This document shows, in pieces, positions 53,085 to 62,177 of a DNA stretch of 64,000 bases (positions are counted from its first letter, which is position 1; every line of letters starts with the position of its first letter). Position numbers and translations under genes: made by a program. The stretch lies in contig JABACD010000004.1 in assembly GCA_014237855.1 (NCBI GenBank), positions 124,001-188,000 of the forward strand, read 5' to 3'. Below the pieces are notes generated by a model, which was not told where the DNA came from, did no database searches, and saw only the letters and a program-made list of their open reading frames with translations. The stretch comes from Planctomycetota bacterium. Its GTDB lineage: Bacteria > Planctomycetota > UBA1135 > GCA-002686595.

Positions 53085-54455
53085 ATGGGCTTCCTGAGAA
53101 AAGACGAGGCTCTCCAGGTTGCCAGGCGGCTCCTGGAGAGCAGTACGGCGGATGAGACCGAGATTGTGATCGGGTCCACCGCGGAGCGGTTCGTGCGCTT
53201 TGCCGACACTGGACCAACGCAGAGTGCGGATCGTGAGCGCCACATCGTGGCGGTTCGCGCTCGGGTACGGAGCCAGGATGGCTGGCAGGAGGCGCGGGCC
53301 ACCTGTGACGGTCTTGGTGATGAGCAGACTACCGGTGCGCTCTCCCGGGCCGTGGCGCTGGCAAGGGTCGCGCCACCGAATCCAGACCTGGCCGAACTCG
53401 AGGGCAGCGCGGAAGTTGATGCCAGCTCCGGTCTGGTTGACGAGCAGACCGTCGAGCATGGCTTTGAAGCCAAGGCTGCTTGGATCAAGCAGGCGCTCGC
53501 GGCCTGTGCTACCGCGGACTTGAGCCCAGCGGGTCTTGCAGCGACCTCCTGCACCTCCAATACCTGTGTGAATTCCGCTGGTAGGTCCGTGCACGACGCC
53601 CGGACGCGGGCTGCATTCTCCCTCACCGCCAGCGCCCCCGGTCTTGCTGGCGGAGCCGGTTTCGGAGACGCCGTTGCGCGCCGGGTCAGCGAGCTCGGTG
53701 TCAGCGCGGCGATCGACAGGGCTGTTGGCAAGGCGATCGCCAATCGCTCACCAGTGGCCGTCCCTGCCGACGAGTACACCGTCCTGTTGGAGCCCAATGC
53801 CGTCTCCTCGATCCTGCTGTTTGCCGCCTACCAGGGATTTGGTGCTCAGGATGTTCATGAGGAGTCCTCCTTCCTGTGTGGACGGATTGGTGAGCGCTGC
53901 TTTCCCGAGTTGCTCTGCGTCGACGACGATGCGGGTAACGATGTCTACCCCGGGACGCCCTTTGACGGTGAGGGGGCGCCCAAGCAGCGCGTGGAACTGA
54001 TTCGTCGGGGAGTCCTGACGGGTCCAGTCACAGACGCGGACTGGGCCAGGAAGCTAGGTACGACCAATACAGGGCATGCCCTCTGCAAGCCAAATACAAC
54101 GGGGCCCAAGCCGACCAACCTGGTTGTCCATCCTGGGGATTCGAGCCAGGCGGAGATGATTGCAGCCATTCAACGAGGATTGCTGATCACGCAATTCCAC
54201 TACACGAACCTGATCGATCCCAAGGACCTGACCCTGACGGGAATGACCCGCAACGGGACCTTCTTGATCGAGAATGGAGAGATAGTCGGGGCAGTCAAGA
54301 ACCTGCGCTTCACCGAGAGCCTGATGAATGCCTTTGGTCGGGTAGGGGCCATCGGAAAGCAGCGCGAGATTGCCGGGGCCCTCTTCGACGGAGAGGTGGT
54401 GGCGCCAGCCATGCGCATTGACGGTTTTCGCTTCACCTCGACCACGGACTTCTAG
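53085..54455 (+). CDS. tldE: TldE/PmbA-family protein, TldD partner
   Basis: TldD and TldE form a heterodimeric zinc protease that processes peptides such as CcdA and microcin B17 in E. coli. The 456-residue protein matches TldE: the fold is present but no HExxxH is found. C-terminal features include TNTGHALCKPNTTGPKPTNLV and ERFV-type N-terminal strands. Gene order tldE-tldD with 2 bases between the stop and next start confirms the pair. Its natural substrate here is unknown. Confidence 0.9.
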   Translation: MGFLRKDEALQVARRLLESSTADETEIVIGSTAERFVRFADTGPTQSADRERHIVAVRARVRSQDGWQEARATCDGLGDEQTTGALSRAVALARVAPPNPDLAELEGSAEVDASSGLVDEQTVEHGFEAKAAWIKQALAACATADLSPAGLAATSCTSNTCVNSAGRSVHDARTRAAFSLTASAPGLAGGAGFGDAVARRVSELGVSAAIDRAVGKAIANRSPVAVPADEYTVLLEPNAVSSILLFAAYQGFGAQDVHEESSFLCGRIGERCFPELLCVDDDAGNDVYPGTPFDGEGAPKQRVELIRRGVLTGPVTDADWARKLGTTNTGHALCKPNTTGPKPTNLVVHPGDSSQAEMIAAIQRGLLITQFHYTNLIDPKDLTLTGMTRNGTFLIENGEIVGAVKNLRFTESLMNAFGRVGAIGKQREIAGALFDGEVVAPAMRIDGFRFTSTTDF

Positions 54456-54457
54456 AC

Positions 54458-55927
54458 ATGAGTATGGAACGTATGGATCTCGCCGCCTCTGCGGTCGATG
54501 AGGCCCTTGGCGGGGGTGCGCAGCAGGCCGATGTACGCGTCAACCACCTTCGGATGGAAGACCTGGTGCTGAAGAATGGCGCCCTGGCCGGAGCCGAGAC
54601 ACCCGAGGAATACGGAATGGGCGTGCGTGTCAGGCTGAACGGGTGCTTCGGCTTTGCCGCCGCTCCGCTCGAGGCTGGACAGGAGCAGCGGGTGGCCCGT
54701 GAGCTGGTCGAGCGTGCGCTCGAGAGCGCACGCAAGCTCTCCGCGGCGGTGACTCGCACAACGGAACTGGCGCCGCTCGAGGGTGAGTGTGCGGAATGGA
54801 AGACGGAGTGCCGGATCGATCCATTCGAGGTCTCGCTCTCTGAAAAGCTGGGTTTCTTGAAGGAGGCCGAGGCCTCCATGGCCGGCTCGGAGTCGACTGT
54901 GGTCAGGCTGGCTACCTGCGGCATTCGCCGCGAGGAGCAGTGGCAGGCAACCAGCGAGGGAGCCCGGCTGCATCAGGTCCTGGTTCGATCAGGTGGTGGA
55001 ATCAGCACCACGGCTGCGCGCAACGGCCAGGTTCAGCGCCGTTCCTATCCCTCCTCCTTCGAGGGCAACTTCAAGTCAGGCGGCTGGGAGCACCTGGTCG
55101 AGATGGACCTTCCCAGCCAGGGCGCCCGGCTCCGGGATGAATCCCTGGCGCTCTGCGATGCACCCCCTTGCCCTGGAGGATCGCGAACCCTGGTCCTAGG
55201 TGGAAGCCAGCTCATGCTTCAGATCCATGAGTCAGTCGGACACCCCAATGAGCTCGATCGCGTCTTCGGCCACGAGGTCGATCTGGCCGGCTCTTCCTTT
55301 GCCAACCCCGAGATGATCGGTGGCTTCCGCTATGGCTCGCCTGAGGTGAACCTGATCGCTGACTCCACCATCCCCGGTGGATTGGATACCCGCGGCTTCG
55401 ATGATGAGGGCGTGCCCTCCGGCCGCTTTCCGGTGGTGGAGAAGGGCATCTTTCAGGGCTTTCACACCTCCAGGGAGTGGGCCGGACGGCTGGGAGAGAC
55501 CTCCAGCCGCTCCACCTCGCGGGCCGAAGGGTGGTTCAACCCTCCCATCATCCGGATCACGAACCTCTCCTTGATGCCCGGCACCTGGGCGTTCGAGGAC
55601 CTGATTGCGGACTGTGAGGACGGCGCGATCTTCGCCGACACGGTGAAGATGTGGTCGATCGATCAGCGCAGGCTGAATTTCCAGTTCACCTGTGAGATCG
55701 CCTGGGAGATCCGGGACGGCAAGCTGGACCGGATCCTGCGAAATCCGACGTATCAGGGACGTACTCCGGAATTTTGGGGCAGCTGTGACGCAGTCTGCAA
55801 TCAGGACCACTGGGAGCTCTGGGGGGTGACCAACTGTGGTAAGGGCAACCCGATGCAGGTTGCTGAGATGAGCCACGGGGCTGCCCCAGCACGCTTTCGA
55901 AAGGTCAACTTCGTTGAGGCCACCTGA
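54458..55927 (+). CDS. tldD: Metalloprotease TldD
   Basis: TldD is the catalytic half of the TldD/TldE protease. The 489-residue protein has the zinc motif HExxxH at H257-E258-x3-H262, followed by the GHPNELDRVFGHEVDLAGSSF stretch split by family positions, and ends NQDHWELWGVTNCGKGNPMQV-type sequence with the third-ligand cysteine in TNCGKG. The protease cleaves unfolded or extended peptides in the cytoplasm. It follows tldE by two bases. Confidence 0.92.
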   Translation: MSMERMDLAASAVDEALGGGAQQADVRVNHLRMEDLVLKNGALAGAETPEEYGMGVRVRLNGCFGFAAAPLEAGQEQRVARELVERALESARKLSAAVTRTTELAPLEGECAEWKTECRIDPFEVSLSEKLGFLKEAEASMAGSESTVVRLATCGIRREEQWQATSEGARLHQVLVRSGGGISTTAARNGQVQRRSYPSSFEGNFKSGGWEHLVEMDLPSQGARLRDESLALCDAPPCPGGSRTLVLGGSQLMLQIHESVGHPNELDRVFGHEVDLAGSSFANPEMIGGFRYGSPEVNLIADSTIPGGLDTRGFDDEGVPSGRFPVVEKGIFQGFHTSREWAGRLGETSSRSTSRAEGWFNPPIIRITNLSLMPGTWAFEDLIADCEDGAIFADTVKMWSIDQRRLNFQFTCEIAWEIRDGKLDRILRNPTYQGRTPEFWGSCDAVCNQDHWELWGVTNCGKGNPMQVAEMSHGAAPARFRKVNFVEAT

Positions 55928-55981
55928 GCCCTGGTGTTGAGCTTCTCCCGATCCATCCAGTCAGCTACCAACCGTACCCTC

Positions 55982-58018
55982 ATGCGTTACTGTCTCTCCC
56001 TGCTGCTTTCCTTGGCCGTCACCACGGGATCCTTGTCTGCTCAGGAATCAGCTGGGCGAGCCGTGGATCGGAAGCTGACGCCGTTGCTCTCGATCTCCAG
56101 CGAAGGTTGTGACTCCTGGCTGGTCGATCCCAAGGATCAGCCCATGCGCGAGGCCCTGCGCCTGCTCGGGCCCCGATTGCGTGACCTGCCTGGTGAGCTT
56201 CCTGACTTTGATGTTCCGCCCGAGGTCGTGGATCTTGCCGTCAGCCTCTTGGGGGGGCCCATGTCCCTGACCGTGGCTGAGAGCTCGAGGGCCATTGCAG
56301 GGATGCCGCTTCCCCTCGCGGTCGACATGCGGCTCGTACAACCCACGCCCGAGGCTGCCAGTGCCCGGGCCCAAGAAGTAGCAGCCCTGCTGGGCAACTT
56401 TGGAGTTGCGATGGACTCCCCGATAGAGGGTGAGAGCTGGGTGATTCCTGCGCCAGTTCCGCTCTGGATGGGTCACGACGGGAGCGACCTGCATCTGCGA
56501 CTTGGACTGCAGCAGGGGCTGACGCCTCCCTCTCAACAGCACCTGCTCCCCGAAGGGGCACGCATGGCCTTCTCCGGGATGATCGACTATGGATCGACCC
56601 TGGAGCTTCTCGGATCAATCGCGGGGAACGATCAAGACTTCCAGCAGCTCATGGGCTTCCTCGAGGCTTTTGGCCTCGAGGACCTGCAGTACGAGTGGGC
56701 CATGGGCAGCGATGACACGCGTGGTCACCTGGTGCTCAATCTGCCGGGGTGGGCTGGGACGGCTGCCGACCTGGGTCTGCTGAGCGACGAGGTGCTCGAT
56801 CCCTCGACCGTGGCGATGATTCCCGAGGACGCCACCTGGGCCACGGCGATGACCTTCAACCTGGAGGGCGTCTATGGACTCTATCGGGGGCTCCTCGAGG
56901 ATCTAGCGGGTATTGATCTGGACCAGATGATTCTCCAGGAGGCCGGGTTGGACTTCCAGGCCGAGATCATCGAACCGCTTGGTAACAGCGTGGCCATCTA
57001 CGCATCTGACAGCACTGGTGGCGGAGGTCTGCTCTCCACAGTGGTGGTCATCGAGCTGGAGGATACCGCGGCTTTCCTGAAGACCTGGGGGCGCCTGGAG
57101 CGCTTCACCAACCGGATGGGCAGGAAGAACCTCAATGGCTACCTGCGGTTCTCGCACTATGACCAGGCAGGTCTCGACCTCGGGGTCTTGAGCTTCTCCG
57201 GGATTCCGGTACCCCTCGAGATCACCGTCACGACAGTGGAGGGCTACTGCATCCTGGGCATGACACCTCAGTCCGTCCATGCAGCTGCTGCCCAGATCAC
57301 CGGAGCGGACCGAAGCCTCCTCGACAATCCCGACTTCCAGATGCAGCTGGCGGCGGACATGTCGGGTGTTGTCTCCTTGAGCTGGATCAACACCCCGCGG
57401 CTGATGCGTGATGGATATGGGCTGACCAGCCTGATGACCTCCGCCATGGCCAACATGATGCGATCACCCGGCAAGCGCTCACGTGAGCCAGGGATGATCA
57501 TGCCTGCCTACAATGAGCTGAAAGAGGGTGCCATGGGGATCCTATCGATCGGCCGACGCAGAGGGGATGATCTGCGTTCGGAGACACGGGCGGATCGTTC
57601 GGCCATGGTCAACATCACTGGGGTGATGGGGTACGTGAGCACTTCGCCCATCGCTGCCATCGCTGGAATGGCGGTGGTTGCTGGAGCCTTGGGCTCGGAC
57701 GGAGTTGCGATGGCTGATGAACTGATGGAGTCGGGGCTGGAGCTCGATGACGTCATGCTTACAGCTCCTGACCAGCCCGGGCAATCTTATGAGGATCGGG
57801 TGGCCGAGGACTTCGTGGCCATCTTCTCGGCCCTGGATGCTTTTGCGCAACGCAATGGGGGGCGCTACCCCGATTCCCTGCAGATCCTGGCGATTCCTGA
57901 TCAGAATGGGAATAGCTACCTGGACTCCAGGCACCTGATCGATCCCTGGGGGGACGCTTACCTGTACACACCACCCTCTGCCGAGAATCCCGAACCTGAA
58001 CTCGACTTGAAGGACTAG
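55982..58018 (+). CDS. Secreted protein with a C-terminal GspG-like pseudopilin domain
   Basis: The 678-residue product has a signal peptide from ATG 55982 (CLSLLLSLAVTTGSLSAQ, predicted cleavage after the A-Q region). Residues 30-550 form a large beta/alpha region that I do not recognise, with repeats of weak similarity. A hydrophobic helix (about 555-575) precedes a domain at 604-678 that resembles the C-terminal part of the type II secretion pseudopilin GspG: AEDFVAIFSALDAFAQRNG, GRYPDSL and DPWGDAYLYTPP. The pilin N-methylation start is absent. The role is unknown; it may be an envelope protein that uses the pseudopilin fold. It lies 54 bases after tldD. Confidence 0.78.
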   Translation: MRYCLSLLLSLAVTTGSLSAQESAGRAVDRKLTPLLSISSEGCDSWLVDPKDQPMREALRLLGPRLRDLPGELPDFDVPPEVVDLAVSLLGGPMSLTVAESSRAIAGMPLPLAVDMRLVQPTPEAASARAQEVAALLGNFGVAMDSPIEGESWVIPAPVPLWMGHDGSDLHLRLGLQQGLTPPSQQHLLPEGARMAFSGMIDYGSTLELLGSIAGNDQDFQQLMGFLEAFGLEDLQYEWAMGSDDTRGHLVLNLPGWAGTAADLGLLSDEVLDPSTVAMIPEDATWATAMTFNLEGVYGLYRGLLEDLAGIDLDQMILQEAGLDFQAEIIEPLGNSVAIYASDSTGGGGLLSTVVVIELEDTAAFLKTWGRLERFTNRMGRKNLNGYLRFSHYDQAGLDLGVLSFSGIPVPLEITVTTVEGYCILGMTPQSVHAAAAQITGADRSLLDNPDFQMQLAADMSGVVSLSWINTPRLMRDGYGLTSLMTSAMANMMRSPGKRSREPGMIMPAYNELKEGAMGILSIGRRRGDDLRSETRADRSAMVNITGVMGYVSTSPIAAIAGMAVVAGALGSDGVAMADELMESGLELDDVMLTAPDQPGQSYEDRVAEDFVAIFSALDAFAQRNGGRYPDSLQILAIPDQNGNSYLDSRHLIDPWGDAYLYTPPSAENPEPELDLKD

Positions 58019-58047
58019 CTTCGCCCTCTCAAGTGCAGTTCGAGCAC

Positions 58048-58094
58048 GAAAAAAGCCGCGAGCCGCGACGGGAGATCCGTGGCGACTCGCGGCT
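58048..58094 (-). terminator. Rho-independent terminator of the FKBP gene
   Basis: On the minus strand AGCCGCGAG and CTCGCGGCT (9 bp) enclose about 23 bases with a secondary stem, and the stem runs into six T residues followed by CGTGC. It lies 28 bases beyond the FKBP stop, between converging genes. Confidence 0.8.
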
Positions 58095-58121
58095 ATTCGC
58101 TGGGTTTCTTCGTCCGTCAGC

Positions 58122-58796
58122 TCAATCCATCACTTCGAGCAGTTCAACATCGAAGATCAGGGTGGCCTTCGGGGGAATGGTGGGCGGCATTCCTCTCTCA
58201 CCGTAGGCCAGATTGTAGGGCAGGATCAGCTTGCGCTTTCCGCCGACCTTCATCGAGCCCACGCCCTTTGTCCATCCGGAGATGACTCCATTGAGCGGGA
58301 AGGTTGCGGGTGAGCCACGGTCGACCGAGCTGTCGAACTTCTTGCCGTCTGTGAGCCAGCCGCTGTAGTGAACCTTGACCTTGGATGAGGGGCCCTTGGG
58401 CATGGCGCCCTCACCAACCACGATGTCGTAGTACTTGAGGCCGGAATCAGCCTCGGTCCACTGGCCAGTGACGGCGTCACCGGGGAACCGCGGGACCTCG
58501 GTCTTACTGGCGATCTGACCGGCCTTGTCCACGGTCACTTCGTAGCAATGGGTCTTGGTGTAGACGGTGACCGCCGTCTGGCCGGTAGCGGCATCAAAGG
58601 AGGCAGACTCCGCCAGACCGCCGGTATCCGTTTCAGCCGCGGCCACGGCGGTGCTCAGGCTACCGCCAGACTCGACCATCTGCGTGTGGATCACCGCCGG
58701 TTCAGGCGGTAACGACTCGAAGTCGGCTAACAGGGTGGGAATGGCGGCAGCAGTCGTCAGGGTCAGAGCTGCAAGGGCAATGGCGGGACGCTTCAT
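58122..58796 (-). CDS. Secreted FKBP-type peptidyl-prolyl isomerase
   Basis: FKBPs catalyse cis-trans isomerisation of prolyl bonds. The 224-residue protein has a signal peptide ([18 protein letters not shown]) and a 90-residue acidic, low-complexity stretch. The FKBP domain starts near residue 125: [53 protein letters not shown]. Trp and Tyr residues of the active site are present. A periplasmic foldase role is likely. A strong terminator lies downstream at 58048-58094. Confidence 0.93.
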   Translation of the reverse strand: MKRPAIALAALTLTTAAAIPTLLADFESLPPEPAVIHTQMVESGGSLSTAVAAAETDTGGLAESASFDAATGQTAVTVYTKTHCYEVTVDKAGQIASKTEVPRFPGDAVTGQWTEADSGLKYYDIVVGEGAMPKGPSSKVKVHYSGWLTDGKKFDSSVDRGSPATFPLNGVISGWTKGVGSMKVGGKRKLILPYNLAYGERGMPPTIPPKATLIFDVELLEVMD

Positions 58797-58889
58797 GACT
58801 TGTTGGATAATGGGTCGAGTGTGGGCTTCTGGGGGCGAAGAGAGTAGCGCGGAAGCTGGACGACCGAGACTGGCAGAAGCAGAAACCGA

Positions 58890-60107
58890 CTACTCGTCCG
58901 TCCAGTGACTTTCAGCGGGGGCAATGGGGACGTCGGGGGGCAGTGGCATGCCTGTCTCGACGCCGTCAAAGCCGGTGGGCCTTGGGGGTGTTGTCCCAGG
59001 GAGAGCCTCGCGGGCCTCTCTGAATGCGGGCAGGGCGGCACGCAGGCTGCGCCGGGCCTCATCCTCGTAGCCATCGACGGCTGCCGACCAGGCCCGGTTG
59101 AGCTTGCGCTCACCCCTGGCAAAGGGATCCATGACGGCGGTGAAGACCCGCATGCCGTGGGCACTACGGATGGAGTTGCGTCCCTCGGCCAGGGTGTACA
59201 CGGGCCCGAGTAGGAGCTTATCCAGCTCCTCGTGGATCGCCTCATTGGTCATCCCGTCGAGGCGGCCACCGATGTCCTCGAGCGCCAGCTCCAGCTCCTG
59301 AAGCTTCTCGCGCAGGCGAGTCACCTCCAGCTGCTCCTCTTGCAGGGCCGCTGCATCCGGCCTCGCTCGCTTGAAGAGGACTCCTACCAGTGTGATGAGG
59401 ATTCCGACCAGGAAGATCCAGCGCCCGCCCCACTGATTCCAGGACCAGTTGCGGGGAATCTTGACCTCGACCTCCTTGAGTGCGGAAGCTTGCAGTCGCT
59501 GCAGGGTCTCCTCGTCGATGTAGCTATCGCTCTTGAGCTGGACAGGGAGCGAGACCTCCTCCCGCAGGGTTCCACCAAGCAGTGGTGCCGTGCCATCCGC
59601 AAGTGAATAGGTGACCTCTTCACGCACCGTGTGCCCCTCAATGTCGGGGTCGGGAACTCGTATCTCGACCCTCACTGTATCGAGGTCTGATGCCGCGAGG
59701 CGCTGGATGAATCGGGATGAGATGAGTCTTCCGGGCCGGATTGTCTCCAGCTCTGAACCCAGCACAACAGGAGACGCAAAGACACGGCCGAGTATGTCCG
59801 GGCTGACGGGTAAGGACTCCCTGTCCACTGCCCTGCGATTGATCAGGACCTGTGCGGTTCCGTTGGACTTGAGCCAGGCAATGTCCTCGGAATCGAGAGT
59901 GGCTCCAGCCTCGATGGTCCGGTCCTGCCAGACGTACATTCTGGGGGTGTCATTCGCATGACGGGAGGACACCGCAGTGTGCAGTACCTCGCCGAGCAGG
60001 GCCAGGTCAACTGGTGCTGCACGGGAGACTCGCTGACCTTCGACGGCGGCCAGGGAGGAGATGACGACACCGATGATGAGCGTCAAATTTCCGATGATCT
60101 TCTTCAT
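58890..60107 (-). CDS. Membrane protein with three repeat units, a TM helix and a coiled coil
   Basis: I do not recognise this 405-residue protein. It has an N-terminal hydrophobic segment (residues 5-22). Three similar units follow, at 62-90, 125-150 and 193-217: each begins with a turn (for example AGATLDSED), then a helix such as DIAWLKSNG or DEETLQRLQAS, then a strand ending VLI or VEVKI. They resemble the G-x-h-x(6)-L-x-x-x-G-x-x-x-h-x-h modules seen in other bacterial proteins. A membrane helix is at 230-246, a coiled coil at 254-285, and a Pro-rich tail at the C-terminus. It follows the OPT transporter by 14 bases and may be an accessory or regulatory subunit, an inference. ATG 60107 gives the signal-like N-terminus; the open frame upstream runs into the transporter. 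Confidence 0.8.
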   Translation of the reverse strand: MKKIIGNLTLIIGVVISSLAAVEGQRVSRAAPVDLALLGEVLHTAVSSRHANDTPRMYVWQDRTIEAGATLDSEDIAWLKSNGTAQVLINRRAVDRESLPVSPDILGRVFASPVVLGSELETIRPGRLISSRFIQRLAASDLDTVRVEIRVPDPDIEGHTVREEVTYSLADGTAPLLGGTLREEVSLPVQLKSDSYIDEETLQRLQASALKEVEVKIPRNWSWNQWGGRWIFLVGILITLVGVLFKRARPDAAALQEEQLEVTRLREKLQELELALEDIGGRLDGMTNEAIHEELDKLLLGPVYTLAEGRNSIRSAHGMRVFTAVMDPFARGERKLNRAWSAAVDGYEDEARRSLRAALPAFREAREALPGTTPPRPTGFDGVETGMPLPPDVPIAPAESHWTDE

Positions 60108-60121
60108 GGTGGGTGCAGCTC

Positions 60122-61978
60122 CTAGATGGTGGTACCGAACCACTCGATCAGCTTGGGAGTGATGAGCTTGAACACGGCGAAGAGAATTCCCAGGAGGCCC
60201 TCTCCGACGATCAAGCCCGCAGCCAGGGGGACACCCCAGTTCTCCGTCCAGTTGGCACCCTTGATCCGGCTGAAGAACATCTGGATCAGGCACCCCAGGC
60301 CATAGGGCAGCAGGTAGGCCAGGGGGAGATACATCGAGAGTCCAACGAGGACGCCGAGCCCCGCCATCCCGGAGAGACTCAACAGGACACCGATCAAGCC
60401 TCCCATGGCAAACATCTCTACGGGAGCATCACCACCACGAATGGTGTTGATCACGCCCTCGAGGGCCGCTGCCTGTACGGCGGGCATCTCGGTGCCGGGA
60501 CCAAAGTGCACCCCGAACCTGTCGTAGTTGGTGGTGGCGAGCAGGGCCACGGTTGCGAGGCAAACCGCAGGGCCGATCCAGGAGACCGCCAGCTCGATCA
60601 ACTGCTGTTTTCGTGGGATACCTCCGACCATGGAGCCGGTCTTGAGGTCCTGCATCATGTCTGCACACTCGGTGATCGAGACACAGACTGCAGCACCGAT
60701 CAGCACGGCAGGGATGACCTGATTGTCTGTCAGGAAGAGACAGATCATGACGGTCAGGAGCGCCATGCCTGAAATGGGGCTCCAGTCGGTCATGCCGGTG
60801 CACTGGGCGATCACGATTCCCGCGAACCACATCCAGGCCGTGCCCACCCCGGCCACGATCAGGGCCTGCTGATCGCTCCCACCGGAGATCGTGGAGCGTG
60901 CGGCGAAGAAGAGCAGGACAAAGGCCATGATGAGCGCCACGGCGAGCACCCAGAGTGAGAGCTCGTCCCGCTCTGAACCCCGACTTCGGCCGCTCCCCAT
61001 GGATCTGAGCGCCGCTCCGATGGCGGGAAAGGCAAACAGCAGCCCGATGAAGGCGCCGCCCATCAACAGACCGATTCCGAGCGGTCGATTGAGATTGACC
61101 AGGGCCCAGCCACCGGCCGAGCTGGCCTCGATCTGGCCTGGCATCCATCCGTAGTCGAGGGCGATGGGGGTGATCACGAAGTAGGCCAGGAGCCCGCCGG
61201 CCAACACGACAAGCCCAGGCCTGCCGGTGATGAATCCGGCCCCCAGGGCAAACGGAGCGATGGCCCAGGTGAAGTTGAAGGCCGGATGCCAGAGTTCGGC
61301 CAGCCTGGGTTGATCCATGATCCAGGCACCCACATCAATCGAGCTCGACTTGATGATTCCCTCGCGGACACCCAGACCCTCGGCAATCTCTGCCCAGCCG
61401 GACATTCCGTGCCAGCCAAGTTCAGGGATGTTGAATGCTTCGCGGCACTCGGTAAACCAGATCACGGCCATCGAGATCACGACCCCGATCAGCAGGACAA
61501 CGGCCTTTCGAACCCCCTCACCCGGAGAACGTAGGACTGATGCCACAGCTGTTCCCGTCGGAAAGCGCAGTCGATCGAAGTCGATCATCTGCTTGCGCGT
61601 GGGGATGATGAAGGCCACGCCCATGATGGCTCCGGCCACCGTGGCGGCGATCAGCCACCAGGGGTCATAGCTGGCCTGCAGCCCCAGCAGGTAGAGCACC
61701 GGCACGGTGAAGATGATGCCGCTGTTGGATGTGTTGACCGAGGAGGCGATCGTCTGAGCGATGTTGTTCTCGACAATCGTTCCGCGCCGAAAAACTCCAC
61801 GCAGGATGCCCCACCCAAGAACGGCGGCGATGGCGCTGCCTCCCAGGGTGAATCCGATCTTGAGGCCCGAGTAGGTGATGGCCGCATTCATCACGATGCC
61901 AACCAGCACACCTACGATGATGGCCAGCCAGGTGATCTCCCGGTACGTCCGCGGGGGGCCTTGATTGTTGCTGTTCAC
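60122..61978 (-). CDS. OPT-family oligopeptide/metal transporter
   Basis: The 618-residue protein has about 14-16 membrane helices and the OPT signature around YSGLKIGFTLGGSAIAAVLGWG and NIAQTIASSVNTSNSG. OPT proteins move peptides or metal-siderophore-like complexes. The start is GTG 61978, supported by AAGGAG nine bases upstream; the ATG at 62086 would add 36 unconserved residues. The repeat/coiled-coil membrane protein follows after 14 bases, so both are likely co-expressed. Substrate unknown. Confidence 0.9.
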   Translation of the reverse strand: MNSNNQGPPRTYREITWLAIIVGVLVGIVMNAAITYSGLKIGFTLGGSAIAAVLGWGILRGVFRRGTIVENNIAQTIASSVNTSNSGIIFTVPVLYLLGLQASYDPWWLIAATVAGAIMGVAFIIPTRKQMIDFDRLRFPTGTAVASVLRSPGEGVRKAVVLLIGVVISMAVIWFTECREAFNIPELGWHGMSGWAEIAEGLGVREGIIKSSSIDVGAWIMDQPRLAELWHPAFNFTWAIAPFALGAGFITGRPGLVVLAGGLLAYFVITPIALDYGWMPGQIEASSAGGWALVNLNRPLGIGLLMGGAFIGLLFAFPAIGAALRSMGSGRSRGSERDELSLWVLAVALIMAFVLLFFAARSTISGGSDQQALIVAGVGTAWMWFAGIVIAQCTGMTDWSPISGMALLTVMICLFLTDNQVIPAVLIGAAVCVSITECADMMQDLKTGSMVGGIPRKQQLIELAVSWIGPAVCLATVALLATTNYDRFGVHFGPGTEMPAVQAAALEGVINTIRGGDAPVEMFAMGGLIGVLLSLSGMAGLGVLVGLSMYLPLAYLLPYGLGCLIQMFFSRIKGANWTENWGVPLAAGLIVGEGLLGILFAVFKLITPKLIEWFGTTI

Positions 61979-62177
61979 GAGTGTGGCTCCTTCATGGGGG
62001 GGGGCGCGTCCGCTGACCAGGTGCTGTTCGAGGTCCCGCGCGAATTCCCGCAGACAGATCTTGCGCCGATGGAGGCCTCCGAGCAACCAAGGAGGTCGCC
62101 TGGGAACGTGGAAAAGAGGTGGCTAGTTCTGCCGGAACGCCTTGCTCTCGGCCTTTCCGCTCGCCACAGTGGCTCCC

